A stretch of 64,000 bases of DNA from a bacterium (lineage in GTDB: Bacteria; Patescibacteria; Dojkabacteria; JAKAPS01; JAJZLI01): positions 12,014-76,013 of the forward strand of contig JAJZWL010000004.1 of NCBI GenBank assembly GCA_021846685.1, in the 5' to 3' direction. This document shows positions 51,765-59,969 of the stretch, piece after piece. The notes beneath the pieces were generated by a model that ran no database searches, was not told where the DNA came from, and saw only the letters and a program-made list of their open reading frames with translations. A program made the position numbers and the translations under genes. Numbering within the stretch: position 1 is the stretch's first letter; every line of letters begins with the position of its first letter.

Positions 51765-52613
51765 ATGAAAATATCATTCTTCCAATACTTACCAGAATTT
51801 AATAATTTACAAGAGAATATAGCAAATATAGTATCTTTAATTCAAAAGAATAAAGAAAATATACTTAAAACTGATATATTAGTTTTTCCAGAATATTCTT
51901 TTTCTGGACCATTAAATTTAGATAATTTTGAGAATTATAAAAAACAAATAACTGATATGTCAGTTATTTCTATTTTAGAGAAAATATCCAAAGAATTAAA
52001 AGGTGTTACCATAATATTTGGTTCAATGATTTTGCCCATGAAAAATAAAACATTCGCAAATACATCTATGGTATTTAAAAATGGTAAGATTGTTGGAACA
52101 TATGACAAAAAAGCATTGATATACAATGAAAATTATATTTGTACTGCATCTAAAAAATACTTAAAGTTCAATGTGGGTAAATATAAAATTGGGTTAGCTA
52201 TATGTTGGGATCTAATTCTTCCAGAAGTGTTTAGAAATTATGTAAATGAAATTGATCTTATTATAATTCCAAGTTTTTGGGGGATAGGAGGTAATTTATT
52301 GCAATCAAAGTATAAGTTTTCATTAGAAAAAAAATATTATAGACAATTGTGTGTATCTAGAGCATATGAGAATGCATTTGCTTTATTATTTGTAAATTCA
52401 GTAGGAGAATATAAATCTTCTTTTTATACAGATAGAATGATGGGCGGAAGTTTAGCTATTATGCCTCCGTTGGGTGAGGTATATTTTTCGAATGACAAGA
52501 ATCCCAATAATATTCATATTATTGAAATGGATTTTAAATTTTTAAAAGAATATAGAGAATATTATGCAACTGATAAAGACTTTAAATATTATAAATCTAA
52601 AAATATTTTCTAA
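51765..52613 (+). CDS. Nitrilase-superfamily amidase (probable glutaminase subunit)
   Basis: A 282-residue carbon-nitrogen hydrolase with the Glu-Lys-Cys triad: Glu43 in FPEYSF, Lys115 in YDKKAL and Cys147 in LAICWDLILPE. In many bacteria this domain is fused to NAD synthetase and supplies ammonia from glutamine. Here it is a separate gene 6 nt downstream of the NadE-like gene. Alternatives are an amidase or carbamoylase acting on the pathway product. Confidence 0.87.
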   Translation: MKISFFQYLPEFNNLQENIANIVSLIQKNKENILKTDILVFPEYSFSGPLNLDNFENYKKQITDMSVISILEKISKELKGVTIIFGSMILPMKNKTFANTSMVFKNGKIVGTYDKKALIYNENYICTASKKYLKFNVGKYKIGLAICWDLILPEVFRNYVNEIDLIIIPSFWGIGGNLLQSKYKFSLEKKYYRQLCVSRAYENAFALLFVNSVGEYKSSFYTDRMMGGSLAIMPPLGEVYFSNDKNPNNIHIIEMDFKFLKEYREYYATDKDFKYYKSKNIF

Positions 52614-53675
52614 ATGGCTAAATATATTTTTTATAAACAAAAATTAATTGATAATATAAATATGCTAAAAGATGCTTATAAATCTAAAGGTATAAATTTT
52701 AAGATTTATTATTCAGTAAAAACCAATCCTTCTGATTGTGTTTTAGAAATTATTAACAATGAAAATTGTAATTTTGAAGTTGTATCTTATGATGAATGGC
52801 TTTCAGTAAAAAAATATAATCCTACAACTTTAGTACTTAATGGACCTTCTAAAGATATAAAAATACTTAAAAATATATTTGACTGTAATGTGAAAGAGCT
52901 ATATTTTAATATAGATAATGATACAGATTTTGACATTATAGATAGTATTGATAATATATATACCGATAAATTAAAACTTGGTGTAAGAGTATATCTTGAT
53001 AAAACTGGCATATGGAATAGATTTGGATTTGATATTGATTCTCCTAGATTAGTTCAAATTATAAAAAAATATCGAGATAAGATTAATGGTTTCCATTTTC
53101 ATTTTTCAACAAACAATTTTAATTTTGAAAATTATCTTCAGATTATGACTAAAATAAATAATTTAATAGATAAATACCAATTAAACTTAGAATATATAGA
53201 TATTGGAGGAGGGTTTCCTGGTGCAAGTGAAGAGATGTATTCTAATATTATATACAATAAATTACCTGATTTAATAAAAACAATGATGCCTGATAATATT
53301 ACAATTATATCTGAGGTAGGTAGAAATCTAATTGAAGATACTTTTAATATGAAAACGAGTGTTATTTCTAAGAAGAAAATATCTGAAGACAAATTTGATA
53401 TAGTTATTGATACAAATATACTACATTTTCCATGTTATTGGGAGAAAAAATTTGGTATTGACTATATAGTTAAAAATGCTAATAAAGATCAAAAGCCTAT
53501 AAATATAAATATTTTTGGAAACTCTTGTATGCAAATTGATAAAATAGCAGATAATTTTTTGATAGCTTGTGAACCAAATATAAATGATAATGTTATAATA
53601 TCTAAAATAGGAGCATATTCTGTCTCGCAGGCTTCTAATTTTATTACAAAAATACCAAATATAGTAATTTCATAA
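52614..53675 (+). CDS. PLP-dependent decarboxylase, fold III (DapDC/CANSDC-like)
   Basis: A 353-residue alanine-racemase-fold enzyme. The PLP lysine is Lys36 in YYSVKTNPS. Other motifs are FHFHFSTNN, the phosphate-binding DIGGGFPG and EVGRNLIED, and near the C-terminus FGNSCMQIDKI corresponds to the Cys/Asp pair that closes the second active site in the dimer. The family decarboxylates diaminopimelate, ornithine/lysine, arginine or carboxynorspermidine. It follows the nitrilase stop with no gap. The substrate is unknown. Confidence 0.87.
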   Translation: MAKYIFYKQKLIDNINMLKDAYKSKGINFKIYYSVKTNPSDCVLEIINNENCNFEVVSYDEWLSVKKYNPTTLVLNGPSKDIKILKNIFDCNVKELYFNIDNDTDFDIIDSIDNIYTDKLKLGVRVYLDKTGIWNRFGFDIDSPRLVQIIKKYRDKINGFHFHFSTNNFNFENYLQIMTKINNLIDKYQLNLEYIDIGGGFPGASEEMYSNIIYNKLPDLIKTMMPDNITIISEVGRNLIEDTFNMKTSVISKKKISEDKFDIVIDTNILHFPCYWEKKFGIDYIVKNANKDQKPININIFGNSCMQIDKIADNFLIACEPNINDNVIISKIGAYSVSQASNFITKIPNIVIS

Positions 53676-53684
53676 ATTAATAAA

Positions 53685-54764
53685 ATGTCAAATTTTTTAG
53701 TAACAGATATAAAAGTCATAGATAGTCCTCAGGCTGGAATAGGCGTAGCTAGGTGTTTAAAAACTTTGGGTCATAAAGTATATGGGATTGACGATACTCC
53801 ATTTGTAACAAACTCAGATTTATTTGAAGCTGTTTTTGTTATAGAAGAGATTAGAACTCTTAATTTAGATAATTTAGTAAAAAAATTAATTAATATAAAA
53901 AATTTATATCATATTGATTACATTATTCCTTGTTATGATGAAACATCAATCCTTCTTTCTTATATAAAAGATAAATTGAATTATATTGGAATACAACTTA
54001 TTGCTCCAGATATTGAAGTGATAAAGAGATTAAAAAAAGAAAATTTGGTAAATACATTTTCTGGTATTAATAATAAGCAATTATTGATACCAGAAACAAA
54101 AGTAATATCTTCTATTAAAGAAGCTGAAAATTATGCTATGCAAATTAATTATCCCCTTGTTGTTAAAGGAATGACTAAAGGTGTAAAAATTGTAGAAAAT
54201 AGCACAGAATTGCCTAGTGCAATAAAATATATATGTAATATTTGGAATAATGGTGAAATTCATTGTATTATTCAAAAGTTTATACAAGGGAAATCAATAA
54301 ATGCATTATTATCCTATAAAGATGAAAGAATAGTTTCTTATTTAGAAATGGAAAAGATAGCATTAGATTCTAATGGTGCAACTTGGTTTGGGAAGCTCAC
54401 TTCAGATAAAAATATATTTAATGTTATAGCTGATTTTTGCAAGTATATAAAATTAAATAATTCTATAATTGAAATAGAAACGATTTTAACAGAACAAGGA
54501 AAGTATTATGTTTATGAAATTAATTATAGACCACCGGCTTGGATCTATTCCCCAGCATTAAATGGACAAAATTTCTTAGATATATTCTTAAATCCACAAA
54601 AAACAGTAATATTTAATAATATAAATGCCTTTTTTGGTAGAGAATCTAATGACTTTGTGAAACCTTTAGAAGATATCTCTCAATATGAAGATTTACAATT
54701 TTATGCTAAAGGAGCTGCATATAAAAATGATAATCAAAAGTATCCTTCTGAAATTATGATTTGA
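53685..54764 (+). CDS. ATP-grasp ligase (PylC/CarB-like)
   Basis: A 359-residue ATP-grasp enzyme. It starts with a pre-ATP-grasp Rossmann segment (DSPQAGIGVARCLKTLGHKV, IIPCYDET), then the ATP-binding YPLVVKGMTKGVKIV and the metal/substrate strand KYYVYEINYRPPAW near the end, where EINYRP takes the place of E-x-N-x-R. Such enzymes form amide or peptide bonds between a carboxylate and an amine, as in PylC. As last gene of the operon it may join the amine made by the decarboxylase to another unit. It ends 64 nt before repeat D. Confidence 0.82.
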   Translation: MSNFLVTDIKVIDSPQAGIGVARCLKTLGHKVYGIDDTPFVTNSDLFEAVFVIEEIRTLNLDNLVKKLINIKNLYHIDYIIPCYDETSILLSYIKDKLNYIGIQLIAPDIEVIKRLKKENLVNTFSGINNKQLLIPETKVISSIKEAENYAMQINYPLVVKGMTKGVKIVENSTELPSAIKYICNIWNNGEIHCIIQKFIQGKSINALLSYKDERIVSYLEMEKIALDSNGATWFGKLTSDKNIFNVIADFCKYIKLNNSIIEIETILTEQGKYYVYEINYRPPAWIYSPALNGQNFLDIFLNPQKTVIFNNINAFFGRESNDFVKPLEDISQYEDLQFYAKGAAYKNDNQKYPSEIMI

Positions 54765-54827
54765 ATAAGAATATTAAATTAGTGTAATAATTGGTGGTTG
54801 ATTGTCAAATATTTTTACTAATTTCAC

Positions 54828-54945
54828 AATCCAAACCAAAAGCGGTTCGATCTGAGGCACCTTAAGGTCAATTAACGCGACACCCTCTGTAGAAACATCT
54901 CGAATGTATTGATGGAACTTGCTTACAAGTGAGATTTGAAATGCT
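54828..54945 (+). repeat. Island repeat D
   Basis: The fullest copy: AATCCAAACCAAAAGCGG, then TTCGATCTGAGGCACC, the core TTAAGGTCAATTAACGCGAC (GGTCA at 54866), GAAACATCTCGAATGTATTG, and GGAACTTGCTTACAAGTG. From the GGTCA onward it matches site A next to tRNA-Glu for about 65 nt with few differences; to the left it matches B, C and E. Confidence 0.88.
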
Positions 54946-54957
54946 AATGGAAAATTA

Positions 54958-55251
54958 TTAATTATAAACTTTTTTGTTTCCTGAGTGTCCACCTATGGTC
55001 AAAGCTATGATAGTAGTTCTGTTATCAAAAAAATCCCAAATAATCCGTAGATCTCCAGTTACTCTTGAACTATATCTTATACCATAATTTCTTGTATTTA
55101 CTTTATGTGTTTTTAGGTTACTAGAGAAAGGGTTTTCTGTAAGTATTATGATTTTTTGATCAATTATTTTTTTTAAATTTGTATTTCCTTTTACATATTT
55201 TCTATAAGATCTTTCAAATTCTTTTGTTATAGTAAAATCATATATTTTCAT
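54958..55251 (-). CDS. RelE/YafQ-type mRNA interferase toxin
   Basis: A 97-residue toxin of the RelE/ParE fold. YDFTITKEFERSYRKYVKG at the start and the late DLRIIWDFFDNRTTIIALTI strand pair with GGHSG at the C-terminus are typical of YafQ/RelE endoribonucleases that cleave mRNA on the ribosome. It lies 6 nt downstream of the antitoxin gene, in the usual antitoxin-first order. The pair is the sole content of module D-E. Confidence 0.87.
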   Translation of the reverse strand: MKIYDFTITKEFERSYRKYVKGNTNLKKIIDQKIIILTENPFSSNLKTHKVNTRNYGIRYSSRVTGDLRIIWDFFDNRTTIIALTIGGHSGNKKVYN

Positions 55252-55257
55252 ATAGTC

Positions 55258-55548
55258 TTATTTACTTATTTTGTTAAGATGATCTTTGATCTGGCTTGTA
55301 GATTTCAATCTTGTTACTCTTCCTGTTTCAATATCATCTAATGCTCTTCCAATACTTTCTTCGGTTTCTAAGTCAACCATAGGAATATCTTTATATAATG
55401 GTTTAATATCTTCAATTACTAGGTGCCTTACATATTCAGGAGTAGAGATGCCTAACTGTTCAAGTCTGATCTTTATTAATTCAAATAAAGGTTGTGGAAA
55501 TCCCACTTGTCTTACAACTGTATTTTGTGTTTGATTATTTTTACTCAT
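55258..55548 (-). CDS. Antitoxin of the RelE-type pair (RHH-like)
   Basis: A 96-residue protein with an N-terminal DNA-binding region VVRQVGFPQPLFELIKIR, a ribbon-helix-helix-like pattern, and an extended acidic C-terminal half (DLETEESIGRALDDIE) suited to wrapping the toxin. It probably represses its own promoter. The start at 55548 (MSKNN) is preferred to 13 codons further upstream because a TGC-TACAAT promoter lies 14 nt before it (55563-55568, minus strand). Confidence 0.82.
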   Translation of the reverse strand: MSKNNQTQNTVVRQVGFPQPLFELIKIRLEQLGISTPEYVRHLVIEDIKPLYKDIPMVDLETEESIGRALDDIETGRVTRLKSTSQIKDHLNKISK

Positions 55549-55631
55549 AATTATATAAATGTATTGTAGCACATGTGTAACAAGCATTCAACATACATCT
55601 ATAACTATTTGTATATTTCTATTACTTTAGT

Positions 55632-55735
55632 GATCCAAACTAAAAGCGGTTCGATCTGAGGCAACTTAAGGTCAATTAACTCGATATCACATGTTTGAAA
55701 CGTTCCAAATATATTGATGAAATCTTATTTTCATA
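55632..55735 (+). repeat. Island repeat E
   Basis: GATCCAAACTAAAAGCGG, TTCGATCTGAGGCAAC and TTAAGGTCAATTAAC (GGTCA at 55670) are nearly identical to C and D. The right half is weaker (TTTGAAACGTTCCAAATATA, TTGATGAAAT). It occupies most of the 326-nt gap between the antitoxin and the ATPase gene; the remainder shows only AT-rich promoter-like sequence. Confidence 0.83.
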
Positions 55736-55874
55736 GGTATATTCTGATATTTTTCTTTATTTTTACTAATTATCCTTATCAATTATTGATGAAGAATTTA
55801 GAGTGTCATATCACTATCGTCAACCTGAATTCTCCGATATTGACAATTATTGGATAATATATCATAATTAGTAC

Positions 55875-57128
55875 ATGGAAGAAACATTATATATGCAAAA
55901 TCCTTGGTGGATGAATAGAGAATTTAATATAGGGATAATAAGAAAACAATCTCTTGATAAATTAAAAAGTATGGCTTTAAATAATAAAGTTACAATGTTA
56001 CTTGGAGGGAGACGTGTAGGAAAAACTTTTTTGATATATCAATATATAGATTATCTTTTAAAATCAAGAATAAAAGAAAAAAATATACTATATTTACTTT
56101 TAGATACAAGGGCATTTGAAGATATAACAATTGTTAATTTACTAAGAGAATATAGAAAAATTCATAATCTTAGTATAGATGAGAAAATATATATTTTCTT
56201 AGATGAGATTCAATATAAAGATTCATGGGAGCAAGAAGTAAAGAATCTTTATGATACTGAGCCAAATATACAAATAGTTTTATCTGGATCTGCAAGTTTT
56301 AAAATTCATACAAAAACATCTTTTCTAACAGGTAGATATGAAATTATGAATTTATATCCTTTAAATTTTTTAGAATGGATAGGCATTAGAGGTATTAAAA
56401 TTCTTCCATCTGAGAGTTATAAATATCAAAATGAATTAAATGAATATTTATTTAAAGGAGGATATCCAGAATATGTTATTAAAGAGGATCCACAATATTT
56501 TCCTAATCTTGTAGACAGTATTGTATATAAAGATTTTGTAGAATATTTTAATATTAAAAATTTAGATATTGTTAAAGACTTATTTAAATTACTTTCAGAT
56601 AGGACAGGGTCTCATTCAAGTCTTTCAAAAATAGGAAATATTCTGTCTATAAGCAAAGAAACAGTGAGGGAATATATATATGCTTTAAAGGGAAGTTTTT
56701 CTGTATATGAATTACAACGTTATTCTTCAAGCAGGAATGAGAGAATATATTTTGCTAAAAAATACTATTTAAATGATAATGGATTACAATTTAATCAATC
56801 TGGTAAATTTAATAAAGGTCAATCTGCAGAGAGAACTTTATTTGATTATTTATATAAAAAATATTCAGATTCAATTTATTTCTATTATGATAATAAAGTA
56901 GAAGTAGATTTTATATTGAAATATCATGATAGATTAGAACTGATAGAGTCTAAATACATAAATGATATTTCTGATTTTAATCCAAAATCTCTTCTAAAGG
57001 CAATGAAATCATTAGATGTAACTAATGCTACTGTTATCACAGAATCTATTGAAGAAGAATTAGTATTTGATGAAAAAAAGATAATATTTATTCCTTTATG
57101 GAAAGTTTTGGTAAAGCAAATTATATAA
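55875..57128 (+). CDS. AAA-family ATPase with DUF4143 (AAA_14/DUF4143 protein)
   Basis: A 417-residue protein. The P-loop GGRRVGKTFLIYQY lies near residue 45, Walker B is IYIFLDEIQY, and sensor LSGSASF follows. The second half is DUF4143, a nuclease-like fold, with the FKGGYPEYV and late VEVDFIL...LIESKY motifs matching the restriction-nuclease-like core (D-x-E/x-K). The family is common in archaea and mobile regions. Its role is unproven, possibly in defence or DNA transactions. It is the only gene between repeats E and F. Confidence 0.88.
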   Translation: MEETLYMQNPWWMNREFNIGIIRKQSLDKLKSMALNNKVTMLLGGRRVGKTFLIYQYIDYLLKSRIKEKNILYLLLDTRAFEDITIVNLLREYRKIHNLSIDEKIYIFLDEIQYKDSWEQEVKNLYDTEPNIQIVLSGSASFKIHTKTSFLTGRYEIMNLYPLNFLEWIGIRGIKILPSESYKYQNELNEYLFKGGYPEYVIKEDPQYFPNLVDSIVYKDFVEYFNIKNLDIVKDLFKLLSDRTGSHSSLSKIGNILSISKETVREYIYALKGSFSVYELQRYSSSRNERIYFAKKYYLNDNGLQFNQSGKFNKGQSAERTLFDYLYKKYSDSIYFYYDNKVEVDFILKYHDRLELIESKYINDISDFNPKSLLKAMKSLDVTNATVITESIEEELVFDEKKIIFIPLWKVLVKQII

Positions 57129-57187
57129 ATTATTCATAATTTTTTAATTAGATATAGTAAAAATCTAGATTACTTTTATCATTTTAA

Positions 57188-57232
57188 TAATCCAAACTAA
57201 AGGGGTTAGATCTATGGCACACCAAGGTCAAG
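57188..57232 (+). repeat. Island repeat F (degenerate, last copy)
   Basis: TAATCCAAACTAAAGGGG, TTAGATCTATGGCACACC and AAGGTCAAGTGATG (GGTCA at 57226) match the left half of C-E with several changes, and the right half is not recognisable. The 18 bases before it (CTTTTATCATTTTAATAA) nearly repeat those before site C. It is followed by a short open frame (57260-57331, 23 codons) that may be a gene remnant. Confidence 0.7.
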
Positions 57233-57360
57233 TGATGCTACAATTCTGGATCAAATAGTATGTTATTAAATGGTGCTCAAAGACAAACTATTGGAGCTTT
57301 TGAAAAAAGGTATTTGAAAAATAGGGATTGATCAATAATTCTATCTTTGGAATAGGAGTT

Positions 57361-58178
57361 TTATCTTCTAGCTAATTTGGATGCCACATCCAACATTCTT
57401 CTTCCATATCTTTTATTTTTATTATCTCTACAAACAATATCAACTGCGCTCTTATAAGGAATTACGACTCTTCTTCGAAGTGACGCTATATAAGTTCTGT
57501 TGTTAGGATAAAATATACTATGTTTTCCTAATATACTAAAAACTTTTTCACCTGTATCTAATAGTTTATAACTTCTTTCAGATTTTATATCATCCTCACA
57601 TGATGATATATAATGTTCTATTTTAGAGCGTGAATACTCATCCATTGCTTCAAATTTTTCAGTATCTCGGTACTCGCCCAATATTTCTCTGGGCTTATCT
57701 ACTCTCACATCTCCAGACATATCTTTACCTTCACTTTTGAAAAAAGATAACAATTTTTTAACCCTCTCTTTATTGTGGAAAGCCACTATTTGTATTCTAC
57801 TATCTTCTCCATTTTTAAACCTAGATAGATATAATCTTCTTAACAGTCTTAACTCGATATTGGTGTCAAATGCCCAGTCTCTAAAAATGAAATATTGTGG
57901 GTTTATGCCTAGATCTAAAAGAACAGAAGCTAAAACTTCCGAATATTCTTGACACTTAGGATTATCGCTATCTTCTATATTTGCTGCAGTTGATAGTATG
58001 TATGGTTTTCTTGAATCTGGTGCTAAATGCCATAAGAGTGCAACAGATCCTGCCATTGATCTTAAAATGCATCCATACCAGCTTCATCCTTCCAAGGATC
58101 TCCTTTCCCAAGAACCATTATTGCATCAGGTAATGATTCTTGCAAAGGTTCGTTGTTGTAGACTTGTTCTATTTCCAT
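57361..58178 (-). pseudogene. DUF218/YdcF-like gene with single-base frameshift
   Basis: An ATG at 58178, with TATAAT 7 nt before it (58186-58191, minus strand), starts a frame reading MEIEQVYNEPLQESLPDAIM, then VLGKGDPWKDEAGMDAF and a TAA. Adding one T to the TTTT run there joins it to the downstream frame (LRSMAGSVALLWHLAPDS), giving 272 residues with an exact codon count. The joined product resembles DUF218 proteins: an initial VLGKG strand, then EYSEVLASVLLDLGINPQYF and DWAFDTNIEL. It is a recent deletion, a homopolymer sequencing error or, less likely, a programmed frameshift. The intact part alone is 231 residues from an internal ATG at 58056. Confidence 0.65.
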
Positions 58179-58447
58179 GGGGGAAATTATATCATGTCAT
58201 ATAGTTCTTAACAAAATAATTACTAAAAATTTTGTTATTCATTAGAGCTTAATATTCTATAGCTACAATATTATTAGTTTATATAAATAAAAAATGCACG
58301 AATTTCGCTATAATAAAGATTAAAGATTCAAGATCCTTTCAAAATACTTAAAGGTGTTGGATTAAAGGGTAGTGATACTTTTATAGATAAGGTTAATTTA
58401 ATTACCTATTTGATTTTAATATTAAAAATATCTAGAATATTGTATAT

Positions 58448-59395
58448 ATGGGAGTTAAATATATAGATCATAGGAATCCTGATATATTGAATCTTAAAGA
58501 AATTGAAGCATATTTTAACTATCTTGATTTTACTGTTATATCATCTTCTCAATCATGGAGATATGTAACTGGGTTTTTAGAAAATGATAATAAAGAGTAT
58601 TTTTTTAAAGTTTCAACTAATTCAGCCTTAAGTGAACGTTTAAAAACTGAAATTGAATGGGAAGAGATAAGAGATAGAGAAGATATAAAACTATCTTGTG
58701 ATTTTCCACAAATATATAAAACTGGATTTTATAAAGATATACTACTTTATATTGTTTTTGAGAAGGTAAATGGAGTTCCTCTTGCAAACTCTACTAAAAA
58801 TGATGACAAAAGTATGCAGATATTTATAAGTCATATAAAAGATGTTGTCAAAATAATACATTCTATTATGAGTATTAATTCAGATTCATTACTTCCTAAG
58901 GATAGGAAGATGAATATGAGTATAGCCGATTTTATAGTTGGATCCTATAAAAAATATCTTAATGAGATGCATAATAGAATTGATGTGAAATCTTTAGAAA
59001 AAATCATAGAAGCTGGGATTCAATATACTACAGTTGCTCCAGCTCATTGTGATTTTGTTCCAGAGCATCTCTTAATTGAAAATAATACTAAACTGTATGT
59101 TGTTGATAATGAAGCATTTTCATTACACCATGTAAAATTTTATGATTTAGCATATATGTATCATAGATTATATACAAAATACTGTAGACCTGATATTGCA
59201 AATAAATTACTAAATCTATATGAATCAGAATATCCTCTTTCTAAGCAAGAGATTCTTGCATTTAGGGCTATCTTGGGTGTTAGACTTATAGGTGGATTTT
59301 TAGATGCAGAAAATGATAAGGGTTTTTCTGGAGGTACAAAAATTGAAATGCAATTATCTATGCGAGAAAATTTGGAGAAAGGAAAAATTATATAG
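58448..59395 (+). CDS. APH-family kinase-like phosphotransferase
   Basis: A 315-residue protein of the aminoglycoside/choline phosphotransferase fold. The nucleotide lobe holds YFFKVSTNSALSERLKTEIEW, in which Lys and Glu could be the ATP pair. The catalytic loop is APAHCDFVPEHLLIEN (H-x-D ... N), and the metal Asp is in YVVDNEAFSLHHVKFYDLAY. Natural substrates of such enzymes range from drugs to choline, hydroxylysine or sugars, and cannot be told here. The 269-nt region before it shows no gene, only fragments without support. Confidence 0.82.
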   Translation: MGVKYIDHRNPDILNLKEIEAYFNYLDFTVISSSQSWRYVTGFLENDNKEYFFKVSTNSALSERLKTEIEWEEIRDREDIKLSCDFPQIYKTGFYKDILLYIVFEKVNGVPLANSTKNDDKSMQIFISHIKDVVKIIHSIMSINSDSLLPKDRKMNMSIADFIVGSYKKYLNEMHNRIDVKSLEKIIEAGIQYTTVAPAHCDFVPEHLLIENNTKLYVVDNEAFSLHHVKFYDLAYMYHRLYTKYCRPDIANKLLNLYESEYPLSKQEILAFRAILGVRLIGGFLDAENDKGFSGGTKIEMQLSMRENLEKGKII

Positions 59396-59432
59396 TTTGT
59401 AATATTTTTTTATCAACTTCTGCTTAATTAAA

Positions 59433-59657
59433 CTATTTTGAATGATTAGGATCTAATTGATTTTTTAATCTCCTAATATGTTCTATTATTTCACGCCTAA
59501 TCCTTTCTTCTTGTAATTTTTCAAGTGCATCTATTTCTTCCGGTTTTTGATATCCAAGATCTCCAGCAACTTTTGGAGATACACCATCCACGACTCCTCC
59601 GAATTGATTCGCCATTACATTATCCCAATATACTCTTTTTAAATCTTCATTTCCCAT
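59433..59657 (-). CDS. Small hypothetical protein, 74 aa
   Basis: A 74-residue hydrophilic protein with a C-terminal charged helix (EEIDALEKLQEERIRREIIE) likely to form a coiled coil. No family is recognised. Support comes from a TATAAT box 11 nt before the ATG (59669-59674, minus strand) and from non-random composition. Confidence 0.55.
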   Translation of the reverse strand: MGNEDLKRVYWDNVMANQFGGVVDGVSPKVAGDLGYQKPEEIDALEKLQEERIRREIIEHIRRLKNQLDPNHSK

Positions 59658-59969
59658 AGTATTTTATGATTATATTATACTATATTTAAAGAAAAATAAC
59701 TATACTATAAGATGCCTTCTGTTATGAGTAAACTTTAAAAAAGATGACAGTATTCAAAATATAACTTGAAAGAAAAATTAGAAAATTTAGAGAAAAACAA
59801 TGATATACCTTAATTGTCGAATCTCAGATAAACTATTGGCTTCATCACCTTTTCAGTAATCTGATGATAAGAAAAAATCTGATAATAATAGCATTATTGG
59901 GGATAATTAAAATTGTAATTTCTTATAATTTTTAGATTCTTATATTATTATGGGTTGAGTATAATCTTA
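59658..59969. other. Intergenic region with no recognised gene
   Basis: About 310 nt between the 74-aa gene and the beta-propeller gene. Apart from the promoter of the former I see no open frame with coding character, no RNA gene and no clear terminator hairpin. Short related fragments (AATCTGATGATAAGAAAAAA and TCTGATAATAATAG) are simple AT-rich sequence. Confidence 0.5.

Noticed and set aside
44301..57232. Repeats A-F as integron attC sites
   Set aside because: They lack the paired RYYYAAC and GTTRRRY cores, no IntI gene is present, cassettes have their own promoters in both orientations, and the first site is fused to a tRNA end instead.
49084..57232. Repeats as a CRISPR array or retron ncRNA
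   Set aside because: Spacing is 0.8-5 kb with genes between copies. There are no regular spacers, no cas genes and no reverse transcriptase in the window.
57260..57331. 23-codon open frame after repeat F
   Set aside because: It is too short to judge. It may be the 3' remnant of a lost cargo gene, but no homology or promoter supports it as a gene.
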